A stretch of 64,000 bases of DNA from contig OX359250.1 of assembly GCA_947179485.1 (NCBI GenBank), positions 46,783,450 through 46,847,449 on the forward strand, given 5' to 3'. The DNA is from Allacma fusca (Eukaryota; Arthropoda; Collembola; Symphypleona; Sminthuridae). Made by a program: the position numbers and the translations under genes. This document shows positions 38,231 through 50,282 of this stretch, one piece after another; the first letter of the stretch is position 1; each line of letters starts with the position of its first letter. The notes below the pieces were generated by a model. It was not told the origin of the DNA, did no database searches, and was given only the letters and a program-made list of their open reading frames with translations.

Positions 38231-41200
38231 TTAGAATTGATTTCCACATTGGAAAATATTTGATTCGATGGAACATGCTGCGTTTCCTTTTGTAGGTATT
38301 TCAAATTCGAACAGTAATGATTTAAATGGTTGCACAAAGCCAAGAAAGTAAATGCTTACCTTAATAAATTTTTAATACACTAGTGATACATGTACACATG
38401 GTGCGTCAAAACATTACAATGGCCGTCCATTGTTCATAAAAGGGGCAAAGGTAGAAGGTATTTAATTCTACCAGTTTGTAGCACTTTCTTTCAAAATTTT
38501 CAAAATTTTTGTTCCATTCTTCTAGCTCAGAAATTCGTCTACAGCGTTCAAGGAAATAGAGTAAATTAATAATGTAACTAAGTAGCAACTAAGTATGTAA
38601 ATTTGTGTTTATAATGAACCCGTATTTCAGAGAAAGCAACGGAGAGCCCACATTGAAAATATCACTGGATAAAGATATGACTTGCGAGGCAGGACAAAGT
38701 GCAGTGGTAAAGTTTTTACAAATTCATAAATGTTCAAACGTTATGATGAGTTAATAATGTGTGCAAGTACTCAAAATAACAGTAACTAACTTTTTCTATT
38801 TATTTAAATTTAGGAAACAAATCCTGTACCCTCAACATCTGTTACCTCACGGGGAATCACTTCTACTTCAACAATTTCTACTTCACGACAAGAGCGCATT
38901 GAATTCAATGTTCAAGAATGCATCCCTACATTTTTTGGAAGAGAGGAATTTATCAAGAAACTACATGAAAACATTTCGAACATCCGTACACCAAACTCTT
39001 CATCCATAAGATCAAAAGCTATTGTGATTTGTGGACTAGGAGGTGTGGGAAAAACTCAAGTGGTCCGAAGATACATTCAAGAGTACAAGGAATACTACGA
39101 CCATGTGTTATGGATCAATGCTGAGAGCTACAATGGAGCAACAAGCAACTTCCTTCAATTAGCTAAAAAACTACGAATAAATGCGAACCTAGATGGAACA
39201 CAAAACACGGATCAAAATATTATGGAAAAAGTATACGACTTTGTATGCAAAAAATTTGCGTTGCTCATTTATGACAACATGGATTCATCTCCTAACATCT
39301 TTCGGTTGCTTCCACAAGCTGTTAAAACTACTTGGAAAGTACCAGTGATAATAATCACATCAAGAAATCGCGCCTGGTTGAATTTTAAAGTTGAGGAACT
39401 AGCAGTCTTTAATTTGAGTGAAAGCTTGTCATTTCTTTCTTTGTTGGAGTTCACAAATTTTGAAGTTAATCGCTTCCTGTGTCAGGAAGTAGTAACAATC
39501 TGCCAGGGTTTGCCGCTTGCCTTGCAACAAGTAGTAACATTCGTTCGGAACAAGCAGAAATATCGCGCAGAAGGAGTGCAATATCCAGACCTGTTCACAC
39601 TATATGATATGATATTTGAACATATTCTCTATACAAAGCACGGAATATTGGCCCTTCAATGTTTGGACGTAATGGCAATCCATAACCCCGATCACATCTC
39701 AACAGAGCTTATCCAGAAAACTTTACACCGTGCAGCGGATCAACTTGCAAAAGCGCTGAATTTGCTTTGTAATTTATCTTTAATCAAAAGATGTGAAGGT
39801 TACTATCAGATGCATCGCATGATTCAAGCTGCCATCAATGAGTCAAGAAACACTGGTTCCAAATTTACGTATATGAAAGATAACTTTTATCAAATCATTG
39901 ACAGTGTTTGCGAATTCATAGAAGAGTTACATACGAACTCTATGAATGTGCACCAGAAGTTAGACAATGTGATCCGAATTCATGACCTACACCCCGAAAT
40001 TAACACAAAGCAATTCCTAAAATTTCAAATAAATCTCGCCAAAAAACTTAAGGATGTAGGCAATTATAGAATTGCGATTAAAATATGCCTAAAAACAGTA
40101 ACCTCGAGTAAACAACTTTATGGAGCTGATCACCCGATTACACTAAATACGAAACACACATTGGCCGAAGATTTTCAAGCTCAGGGAAAGTATGACGACG
40201 CGCTAGAGCTTTACAACGACATTTTGGAACTACGTAATAAAATTTTAGGTCCCGATCACCCCAGTACACTTACGACCAAAAATAACTTGGCCTCAGTTTT
40301 TCAAGCTCAAGGAAAGTATGACTACGCGTTAGAGCTTTACAACAACGTTTTGGAACTAAGTAATAAAATTTTAGGTCCCGATCACCCCAGTACACTTACG
40401 ACCAAAAATAACTTGGCCTCAGTTTTTCAAGCTCAGGGAAAGTATGACGTTGCAATAGAGCTTTACCACGAAGTCTTGGAAATAAGGAATAAAATTTTCT
40501 TTCCCGATCATCCTAGTACGCTTACAACCAAAAATAACTTGGCAGGAGTTTTTCAAGCTCAGGGAAAGTATGACGACGCGCTAGAGCTTTACAAAGAGGT
40601 TTTGCTAATAAGGAATAAATTTTTAGGTCCCGAGCATCCGAGTACCATTATGACCAAAAATGACTTAGCCGCAATGTTTCAAGCTCAGGGAAAGTATGAC
40701 GATGCGCTAGAGCTTTATAACCACGTTTTGGAAATAAGCAATGCAATTTTCGGTCCCGAGTACTCCGAAACACTTACGATCAAAAATAACTTGGCCGGAG
40801 TTTTTCAATCTCAGGGAAAATATGACAATGCGGCAGAGCTTCTCAACGAAGTATTGAGAATGAAGAATACAGTTTTAGGTCCCAATCACCCCGATACACT
40901 TACAACCAAAAATAACTTGGCCTCAGTTTTTCAAGCTCAGGGAAAGTATGACGACGCGCTAGAGCTTTACAACCACGTTTTGGAAAATAGGAATAAGATT
41001 TTAGGTCCCGAGCACCCAAATACTCTTACGACCAAAAATGACTTAGCCTTAGTTTTAAAAACGCAGGGAAAGTATGATGACGCAATAGAGGTCTACAGTA
41101 GCATTTTACAAACAAGCAACAAAATTTTATTTCCGGATCACCCCCATACGCTTACCTTCAAAAATAATCTAGCCTCAGTTTTTCGAGCTCAGGGAAAGTA

Positions 41201-41453
41201 TGACGACGCAGTAGAGCTTTACACCGACGTTTTGGAAACAAGCAATAAAATTTTAGGCCCCGAACACCCCGATACACTTATGCTGAAAAATAGCTTGGCC
41301 GCAGTTTTTCAAGCTCAAGGAAAGTATGACGACGCGCTAGAGCTTTACAAAGAGGTTTTGGAAGTAAGCAATAAAATTTTAGGTCCCGAGCACCTTAGTA
41401 CACTTACGACCAAAAATAGCCTAGCAGCAGTTTTGCAAGCTCTGGGCAGGTAG
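38149..41453 (+). CDS. NB-ARC/TPR protein (STAND-type ATPase), intact, three exons
   Basis: Exons 38149-38171, 38631-38706 and 38814-41453 join in frame (phases 2 and 0; donors AG|GTAATT and GTG|GTAAAG; acceptors ATTTCAG and AAATTTAG) to give 912 residues from ATG (MENCKSER...) to TAG. After a short Ser/Thr-rich leader comes FFGREEFIKKL, then the NB-ARC P-loop GLGGVGKT (residues 107-114), Walker B LLIYDN (about 183-188), a sensor-like IITSRNRAW (213-221), GLPLA (265-269) and a winged-helix-like segment. Residues about 437-912 are eleven 42-residue TPR units of the kinesin-light-chain/nephrocystin type (A-FQAQGKYDDALELY) plus a twelfth cut by the stop. Such proteins typically oligomerise after ligand sensing through the repeats; the ligand and effector here are unknown. 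No death, CARD or TIR domain is present. Compared with copy B it lacks about 29 residues after the GLPL region. Confidence 0.85.
40140..41453 (+). repeat. Tandem 126-bp TPR-coding repeats
   Basis: Ten or more adjacent units of 126 nt code for the TPRs. Phrases such as TTTTCAAGCTCAGGGAAAG recur almost unchanged at the DNA level, including synonymous positions. That indicates recent expansion or gene conversion rather than old independent repeats. Confidence 0.85.
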
Positions 41454-41809
41454 TACGACGCAATAATGCCTTCATCAAAAGTAATGTTTAGAGTTTGCAG
41501 AAATCGCAAATTGGTATTGTTCTATTAGCTAGGTTTCTATATTGGGTTCGAGTGTTTTGAGCTTAGAAATTTTGTTATAAGTAACGGCCATACTTTCTTA
41601 ATAATAGTTTTTACAATAATATGATTGTTGCTCTTTTTTTGCCGTCTTTTATTTTCGACTGCAGTGTGCCTTTATATAATTTAATAGGATCACCAGTGTG
41701 TCGAAGGTCCGTAGGGTTTCTTATTATGTAGTGTAATACTTAATTACCTCTCTTAAAAAATACTCTTCTTTTTCAGCTGATTGTGAGTAGTTGTCTTAGT
41801 TTGTTGAAA

Positions 41810-42250
41810 CATTTAGGAATACAAATGTGTTGTTCTAGAAAATAAAATGAGTTATTTCCATTTAATACTACAAGTGATGAATCAAATGCAAATCACACTC
41901 AAAAGAATGACTACCCAAGCATGATTATCATTTCATTACTTCTTTATCGTATTCCATACTGATATCTTCATCCTAATACTTTGTAACTTGTACTTCGACC
42001 AGGTGTTTAAACTTCGTTATAATATAGACATAGATACCTCACTACTCACTACTCCAGACGCCCGTCAAAAGAGTATCAGCTCTTTGGGACAAGAGTATAT
42101 CTGGATGGGTTCTCATTTACCAGTGTTAATTTTCCTGTAATGATTGTAACCTCAACAACATAAAAGTTCAGTTCTGCTCCTTTTTGGATTCCTGTATAAA
42201 GAGAGCCAACTTTTTGCGTACTTTGTGCATGATAGCTGATTACAGGCTAC
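41810..42250. repeat. Third, diverged fragment of the duplicated flank
   Basis: Follows the order of 37380-37740: ACAAATGTGTTG, GATTATCATTTCATTAC, CCAGACGCC, then the GATTACAGGCT block. It is more diverged than copies A and B. It leads directly into the segment paralogous to 30927-31225. Confidence 0.65.
41841..41846 (+). terminator. Poly(A) signal of the NB-ARC gene
   Basis: AATAAA 388 nt after the TAG at 41453, the first canonical hexamer downstream. Confidence 0.45.
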
Positions 42251-42416
42251 AACTATTTATAAATTATTCTGCGAAGCGTTTGTTCTGTACTACAGGGTAT
42301 GTGGAGCCATTGCTCATCTTTGATAACAATATTTTCTGATCTTCAAGTACGTACGGCGACTACGAATGATCTATACGAACACGTAAAATGAGTTTTAATT
42401 CTAGGAGCGTTTTAGG

Positions 42417-43029
42417 CAGAGATGTCCAAATGAAATTGCCTTCCTTCAAACCTTCGACAGCAATTTTTTGAAAAAACGCATTCCTTCATCCTTCTATTAA
42501 AGGAAGCCTTCAAAATATTTTGCCTTCCTTCAGCCCTATTTTACTTATTAATTTAATGCCTCCAGCCTTCAACTTTAAAAAAAAATTAGCTTCCTATTCA
42601 GCCTTCATAACACGAAATACCATAGCAATGCATTTAAACAACCCTTTTGCAGGTCAAACATCTGAAAATCAGCGATACAATTTACTCAATTGAGTTCGTT
42701 TATTAAAATCGGAAACAATGAAGTAAGTCTCATTGTGCGTATAACTGTACATCATGCATTTGTAGCGTTTTTAGTACATTCTCATTGTTGCATTTGTAAC
42801 TATCTATTGTAGTTCAATGCATGCGCGAAGCCTTCCAAGTAGCAGAGGGCTACTTTACATACTTCCTTCCTTCGCCTTCCGTTTTCTGATAATAATAGGA
42901 AGGCATTCTTCAGCCTTCCCGAATTAATTCAGCCATCACGCCTTCCCTTCCCAACTCTCTGGAAAATTGATATTCCGCCTTCAATGAAGCCTTCATTGAA
43001 GGCTAGCCTTCGAAGGCTGGACATGTCTG
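42417..43029. mobile_element. hAT-type non-autonomous element, GCCTTC-rich
   Basis: Ends CAGAGATGTCCA and (reverse complement) CAGACATGTCCA. The 8-bp duplication GTTTTAGG is at 42409-42416 and 43030-43037. The arms are iterations of CCTTCC/GCCTTC and complement. The uninterrupted target is preserved in the paralogous segment at 31087-31094. Confidence 0.87.
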
Positions 43030-43224
43030 GTTTTAGGAGTTTCCAAAGTCATGTACGCGATATTCAGCAGTAATCTTTACAACTATATTTAGCATTTGAA
43101 ATCGACAACTGGAACAGACAGTTTGTAACTTTACAAGTGTGTAGTTTCAATCAACTCACTTGTTGGCAACCGCGGTCATTATTTAATAAAAATATAATTT
43201 AATTGTTAATTGTTGTTGTTGATA

Positions 43225-45110
43225 TAGATTGTTTCTCAAGATTCAACTGAAGTAAAGTAATCATGAAAACGTAACGAAAGCACATCATTTTTGCCTTCAC
43301 TGTTTATTTTACATACGTAGGAGTACATATATTAAAACAAGCAAGTTGGTTCATAATTATTCCGAAGAATTTCTGTGAGGCCCGAATTGTTAACTTTGAA
43401 TGAGGGTTATTCAAACGGTTCACTTAATTTTACTTAAGGATGAGTCTGAACTTCAGACTATGAAGACATTCTTGCATTTACTTTAGCTTTTTTGATGTTA
43501 AAACATGTAGGGATAAAAAATGTGTTGAGTTCTAAAACTAGGATTAGTGACTAGAGCTTCTGCCGGGGACAGGGACGTCCCGTTGGGACACTGGACGGAC
43601 CTGGACGGGACGACCCCGGGGACAAATTGATTGTCCCCATGCCGTATTCGGGACGGGACGGGGACAAAAAAAATGTCCCCATTATACTCGGAACAGGACG
43701 GGGACAAAAAAAATTGTCCCCACTATATTCAGGACGGGACATGCTTTTTGGTCGTGTATATTACTGTATATAACGGGACGGGACGAGCAAGCATAGCAGA
43801 ACAAGGATAACGTTTCACCTTTAATGCTCATGAGTAAACTATTCTGTGAACACTATTTCACCGAATGTAAGACATTCGATTTTAGGTTGTAGAAAATGAA
43901 GCTTGTTGCTCAAAAAGTTAAGTAAGAATCTTAGAGATACTATTCTATGTGTTTTTTATGTTTTTGGTACAAATATTTTTTGTACGAAATTTTCCTCATG
44001 TTCCGATTTTCGGTATGAGAATGTCGACAACTGTTTTTAGTAATTATCGGGACGGTACAGGAATTTTGTTCACATGCCCCGATTTTCGGGACCGGGGACA
44101 ATGTTTTTTAAACATTTTGGGGACGGGACGGGGACAAGGTTTTTGTCCCAATGTCCCGACTTTCGAGACGAGACCTGGGACAACGTTTTTATAAATTTTT
44201 GGGGACGGGACGAGGACATGATTTTTGTCACCGTGTCCCGATTGTAGGGACGGGACTGGGGACAAAGGTTTTGAAAAAATATCGGGACGGGACGGGACAA
44301 GAATTTTGTCCCCAACAGAACCTCTATTAGTGACCCAGTTGATACTGCAGTGCTAAATCAGGTGCAAAAAATACACAACAGAATGGTTATCCAAGCAGGA
44401 TTATCATTTCATTACTTCTTATCACTTATGTATATCTCCTTACTCCAGACGCCTGTTTGGGGCAAGTGTACATATGTGGACGCGTATATATAATAATATA
44501 TATATAATATTTGTAACCTCGCCATCATAAAAGCCCTTTTTGTGTTCCTGTTTGGATTGCTTGTCTAAAGAGAGTCAGCTTTTTGCATACTTTGTGCATA
44601 ATAATTGATTACAGGCTGCAAATTAAGGACGAGGCAACTACGGGATGCATCGTCTTGTGCAAACTAAGCGCTTTAATGCAGTACTTAGTTAACATTTAAC
44701 ACAACAAGTTTAAATCAGTCCGATTCGTCGTTTTCCATTCTCTGGGAAGTTAAATACCGCTCAATCTTTGTCAAACATTTCAGCAAAACTGTTTTTGGAA
44801 CCACCGTCAGCTTTTAAGGTGTATATTTACTTCACTTACTTAATCTCAAACTTTTAACCCGCTCACATAATAGACTTTAAAATATTGATTGTAACAGCAC
44901 TAAGAGTAACTGCATACATACAACGGTGGGTGGGGAACATTCTCGGTAGCTCTTCGAACGGTGGAATGGGCGGAATTCTCGTCTTTTCAACTTCATTGAC
45001 TGCAGATCAGATTCAAGCAAGTCAGTGAAACGGAAAACTGCCAATCTAAGAGGTAATTTCAGTCAACAGTGTCAAAATTCTTGCTTGCTAGTACAAATAA
45101 TACAAACAAT
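43225..45110. repeat. 5' flank of copy B of the duplicated NB-ARC locus
   Basis: Counterpart of 37125-38230, longer only because of the element at 43552-44326. The promoter-proximal block TCGGTAGCTCTTCGAACGG is kept. Confidence 0.85.
43552..44326. mobile_element. hAT-type non-autonomous element, GGGAC-rich
   Basis: Ends TAGAGCTTCTGCCGGGGACA and (reverse complement) TAGAGGTTCTGTTGGGGACA, 17 of 20 identical. The 8-bp duplication TTAGTGAC is at 43544-43551 and 44327-44334. Copy A has the unoccupied site at 37419-37426, so this insertion post-dates the duplication or was lost from A. The interior alternates GGGACGGGAC and TTTTGTCCC words. Confidence 0.92.
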
Positions 45111-45229
45111 TCCACAGGGGAAAATATTTGAATCATGATTAGATAGAGTAGCAGAGATACTATAAAGTTAGACGCTTGTATGAGCTAGCTAACGAAATAT
45201 CATGTGTAACCGTATAAGTATGTAATAAC

Positions 45230-46187
45230 CAGGGTTGCAAAAATGAAATTGCCCTGGGTTTCATGCCTGCTCACCTGAAAATGCCTTGAAAATGCCTTAC
45301 TTTGAAAATGCCCGGCATTTTGGGCAGGCATATTCGGCATTTTGGCAAAAACATAAACATTATGACCATTATTGATCCTCTAGCGGAAACATGGGATTTT
45401 TTATGACATATTCAAGCCCATCCAGTCTGAAGAAAGTTTTAAGGCTGATTTTCTAAAACAAAATCCAATTGTCTTAATAATAATTCATTATTTATGATCA
45501 GCGATTTAAAAAATCTATTAAGAAACGATTTCAAAAATCCTTAAAATTTTTGCAATATTCACTTGCTTTTAAAAGTTGCAAACACTGAACTCCATTATAG
45601 AAGTCTTTACGGGGTTTTAAAAAAACGATTTGTGCCTGTGATTGTTTCAAATTGTAATAATTGTAACAAATACAACAAAAATTTCTATAAAAAATTAAGT
45701 TTTACTAGTAACGAATTTTTAAGTTTTATAACTGTATTACATAACTTGGAGTTTGTATAGTCAATTTTTATTTCCCCAAGTAAAATACTAATTTTAGGAG
45801 TTCAAAATTTTGCAATTTCAAAAATTTCTTTTTGCTGATGACCAGTTTTTAAACTATGAGATTATTGATAGTTTTACATATTTTTATGTTTCATCTTTAC
45901 ACTAATGTTTGCTCGCGAAGTCTTATAAGTATACGTCACCAAGCAAGCGAACGAGATCTTATAATAATATAAAATAAAAAATAGTAATTTGTTTTTCATT
46001 AAATTATCTATTTGAACATGCTGTTTTGTGATTTAATATGCAAAATTAGTAGATATTTAAAGCTCAAATCGAAAAAATGGAGGCGAAAATGCCCAAAATG
46101 CCTGCCCTAGGCTGAATACAGTATGCCCAAAATGCCATAAAATGAAAATGCCCAAAATGCAAGGGCATTTTCAATTTTTCAACCCTG
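45230..46187. mobile_element. hAT-type non-autonomous element, GGGCATTTT-rich
   Basis: Ends CAGGGTTGCAAAAATGAAA and (reverse complement) CAGGGTTGAAAAATTGAAA. The 8-bp duplication GTAATAAC is at 45222-45229 and 46188-46195. The arms iterate AAAATGCCC and its complement. A non-repetitive AT-rich centre has chance frames only. The 3' end is duplicated again just downstream. Confidence 0.87.
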
Positions 46188-46345
46188 GTAATAACATACA
46201 TTGTTGTTAAAGCTGAAATAGAAAAAATGGAGGCGAAAATGCCCAAAATGCCTGCCCTAGGCTGAATAGGCCCAAAATGCCATAAAATGAAAATGCCCAA
46301 AATGCAAGGGCATTTTCAATTTTTCAACCCTGGTAATAACATACA
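46050..46345. repeat. Tandem duplication of the right end of the preceding element with its flank
   Basis: About 145 bp, from AAAAAATGGAGGCGAAAATG through CAACCCTG and the flank GTAATAACATACATTG, occurs twice in a row. The second copy ends near 46348 and lacks a few internal bases. Confidence 0.85.
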
Positions 46346-49183
46346 TTGTTTTGTCGCAAAGCAACTAAAACTAATTGAAAAATGTTTTACCCCACTTTTT
46401 CGGACTCTCCTGAGTGCATTCTAGTGATAGTGTATAAAGGGTACCACAAAACATTCTGCTGAATCTCCACTGCCCATTAAAGTGGTAAAGCTAATAAGTT
46501 ATTTGATTCTCCCAGTTTGTAGCAAACTTTCTTTTAGATTTCTTAAAATTTGTTTCATTCTTCGAGCTCAAAAACTCGTCTGTAGTGTTCAAAGAAGTGG
46601 GATGCAAAATGGGAGAAACGGATGCTTTTTACCTTTGCCCGGTTTGCACTCCTATATATAGTTTACGGGGTGGAGGAAAGATTGTAAACCCGAGGAAAGA
46701 GAAAAAACATTTTATTTTACTGATGCTGAACACTATTTTCTTATATACGCAGTTTAATAGTTATTAGTTTAAATTACAAATAATTTAGCATTATCAGTTA
46801 TTATGACTTTCTCAATCATTTCCTTTGTTAGTAAGATAAGAGGTCGATTAATCTTAGGATGAGTTCATGACTTAATACTAACAAGCATACTATCTTAAAT
46901 GAATGGAGGATGAGAACTTAAAATAAAAAGGTCTAGTCTAGTTTTCGTCATTCACCACGTTAGACGAATCTCACAAAGTGATCTACCCTATCTACGTTTA
47001 CTAAGTGCTTACCTATATTACTATTGCCATTGAGCCACACTGACCCAACTCAAAATCCTACAGGGGAGGTACTAGTGTAGAGTTTCGTTTATAATGAATT
47101 CGATTTTTCAGAAAAAGTCACGAAGAGACCCCATTGAAAATAATGCAACCGACTGACGATACAGGTCATGCAGTGGTAATGTTTTTACATAATTATAAGT
47201 GTTCAAACGTCATGATAATTGTTAATAAGAAAAATAACAACAGCTAATTGTTGTGAATTTGTGGTTATTTAAATCCAGGAAGTTCAAACGGGAATTGTTT
47301 TTGGGGGACCCTCGCGCGATGTCACAAATCCATGTATTATTCAAGGAGGTTATAATACAATTTATCCACCCTCGCAAACAATTCTCACTTCACGTCAAGA
47401 GCGAATTGAATTCAATGTTCAAGAATGTATTCCTACTTTTTATGGAAGAGGAGAATTTATCAAGAAACTGCATGAATACATTTGGAACATTAATACAACA
47501 AACTCTCCATCCATACGATCGAAGGCTATTGTGATCTGGGGTCTAGGAGGTCTAGGAAAAACTCAAGTGGTCCGAAAATATATTCAAGAGTACAAGGCAT
47601 TATACGACCATGTTTTATGGATCAACGCTGAGAGCTACACTGGAGCAAATATCAACTTCCAAGAATTAGCTCAATATATACAAATAGATGTAAACCAAGA
47701 TAAAGAACAAAAAATGGACCAAAATATTATGGAAAAAGTATATGACTTTGTATGCAAAAAATTTGCGTTGCTCATTTATGACAACATGAATTCATCTCCA
47801 GCTGCTGACGGTATGGATAACATCTTTCGGTTGCTTCCACAAGCTGTTAAAACTACTTGGAAAGTACCAGTGATAATAATCACATCAAGAAATCGTGCCT
47901 GGTTGAATTTTGAAGCTATGGAACTACCAGTCTTTGATTTGAGTGAAAGCTTGTCATTTCTTTCTTCGTTGGAGTTCACAGATTGTGAAGACAATCGCAT
48001 CGCGCTTCACAAGGTGGTAGAAATCTGCCATGGCTTGCCGCTTGCTTTGCAACAAGTAATTGCTTTCTTTCGGAACAAGCGAAATGCACGTGCTGCTCTT
48101 CATGTAGTAGAACAGTACAATTTAAAAGATTTTTTACACGATGTTGCTATTCACCGTAAAAAATTTCTAAAGACAAGACCAGAAGGAATGCAATATCCAG
48201 ACCTGTTCACACTATATAATTTGACATTTGAACAAATTGGATCTACAAAGCACGGAACATTGGCCCTTTAATGTTTGGACGTAATGGCAATCCTTAACCC
48301 CGATCACATCTCAACAGAGCTTATCCAGAAAACTTTAAACCGTGCAGCGGATCAACTTGCAAAAGCGCTGAATTTGCTTTGTAATTTCTCTTTAATCACA
48401 AGATGTGAAGGTTACTATCAGATGAATCGCATTATTCAAGCTGCCATAAATGAATCAACGGAAACTGGCTCGAAATTCACATATATGAAAGATAACTTTT
48501 GTAAAATCGTGGAAATATATAGTTCAAGAATTCGTAGAAGATTTACATACGAATTCTAACAATGTACACCAGACGTTAGAAAAGGCGGTCCGAATCCATG
48601 ACCTAAAGCCTGAATTTGCACGAAGAAATTCCTGAAATTTCAAATAAGTCTGGCAAAAAGATGCAGGGAAATAGACACTTACGATGAAAATATGCTCAAA
48701 AGCTGTTAACAACTTTATGGCACGGATCACCCGAATACACTAACGACGAAACACACCTTGGCCGGAGTTTTTCAAGCTCAGGGAAAGTATGACGTCACGG
48801 GAGAGCTTTACAACGACGGTTTGGAAACGAAATAAAGTTTTAGTTCCCGATCACCCCGATACTTTTACGACAAAACATAAATTAGCCAGACTTCTTCAAG
48901 CTCAGAGAAAGCATGAAGATTAGGGTGTCCATATAATTCCATTTTCAAATTAAGACTCCTGAGTCAAAAAAATAAAATTTCAAGTATAATAACTAAACTA
49001 ACTATTTCTAATTGGCTTGTATATCCCGGACGTAGTAGCTACGTGCCTTAAGAATCCAGATTCTCTTGTAGCCATACTTTTAAGATGATTTTGCAGCTAT
49101 CAGTAATCGTTCACAACGATCTGCAGCTCAGTTTTTACGCTTTTTATGTGTAATAAGTTTCTTTGTGGGTTCATAATCTGCTC

Positions 49184-50274
49184 CAGTGGTCGTCATGGGT
49201 ACAAAAAATTTGTCCCCGTTCCCGTTCCTGTTCCCACCCAATTGGTACTCCCCTTAAGTGTTCCCCTACCCGTTCCCATCATCGTGGGAACAACGTTTTA
49301 GGTACACGTTCCTATGAATTTATTTAAAATGCGTACCCGGACACGTTCCTGTTCCTGCACCCAGAAATTGGAAATGTTTTGTACCTGTACCCGTTCCCAC
49401 AACTTGTGTTCCCGGTCCCGGTCCCTTTCCCGGGTCCAAGTAGTACTGCACTTAAGTGTAGTAAAAATTATGACCAGGATTTCAATAACTATCAATCATT
49501 TAGCAGATTAAAAAAGGCTTACGCAGGGTGTTAATCCCCCCGAAGCGAAACGTTACCGCGTAATAACTAATTGTTTAATTCTTCAGGGATTATGTGCCGA
49601 GTCGTGTTGATAAGGGTTTAAAAGTATTATTACTTTATCTTTTAGATTAGTCGCTGGCCCAAAGATAAATATTCTACATAAACAATATACCTGAAGAATA
49701 TATATGGTTATTTCCATTTTTTCCCACTTTGAGCAGATATTGCACAAGCCAATAATAATTATTTGAATATATTTTATATTAATTTGTAGAACACTTTAGA
49801 ACTACTGCAGATAATACAGCTATTGTACTGAATCATGAGCTCTTTTCATTAAAGCCGTTAAGCGGTGTTATTAAACTTTAAGGCCAGGATCCGTGTGTAC
49901 AAGCTGCCGGAATAAAAGAATAGAATGGAATATGCAAATTGTCCATATGTAAATAAATACGTTCAAGTCCCCCAAGATCCTGTTTGAGTGTGTTTCTAGG
50001 AGATGGTAAAAGTACCCACTCGAACCCGGGAACAACAGGTGTGGGAACGGGATCATGCGTAGACTGTACCCGTTCCCATCGGGAAGATCAATGATGAAGA
50101 TCAATGTTCCTGTTCCCACTCCTGTTCCTGTTCCGAACGGTCGGATTCACTTGAGTATGTTCCTGTTCCTGTACCCAAACCGATTGGGAACAAAATATTT
50201 GTTCCCGTACCCGTTCCTGTACTCGTTCCCGTTCCCATGTACCCGGGTGTTACCCGTTCCTGCGACGACCACTG
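49184..50274. mobile_element. hAT-type non-autonomous element, CCGTTCC-rich
   Basis: Ends CAGTGGTCGTC at both sides. The 8-bp duplication ATCTGCTC is at 49176-49183 and 50275-50282. The arms iterate CCCGTTCCTGTTCC and complement; the centre (49500-49970) is ordinary AT-rich DNA. Confidence 0.88.
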
Positions 50275-50282
50275 ATCTGCTC

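Larger units (their letters stand above)
45030..48930 (+). pseudogene. Pseudogene copy of the NB-ARC/TPR gene
   Basis: Same exon layout as the intact gene at 38149: 45030-45052, 47112-47175 and 47279 onward, with splice sites kept. Lesions are visible by comparison. The start codon is ACG (45030-45032). A CAA codon has become TAA at 48269-48271. The frame shifts after about 48505. The TPR array is reduced to little more than one unit, with further stops, ending near 48930. The P-loop (GLGGLGKT) and GLPL motif survive. It keeps about 29 codons (around 48085-48170) and a few residues near 47800 that the intact copy lacks, so the intact gene is not simply its parent. A hAT-type element (45230-46187) lies in the first intron. 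Confidence 0.85.

Noticed and set aside
33794-50274. CRISPR-like arrays in the GC-rich repeat clusters
   Set aside because: Eukaryotic context; the words are degenerate and unevenly spaced and lie within inverted-repeat elements.
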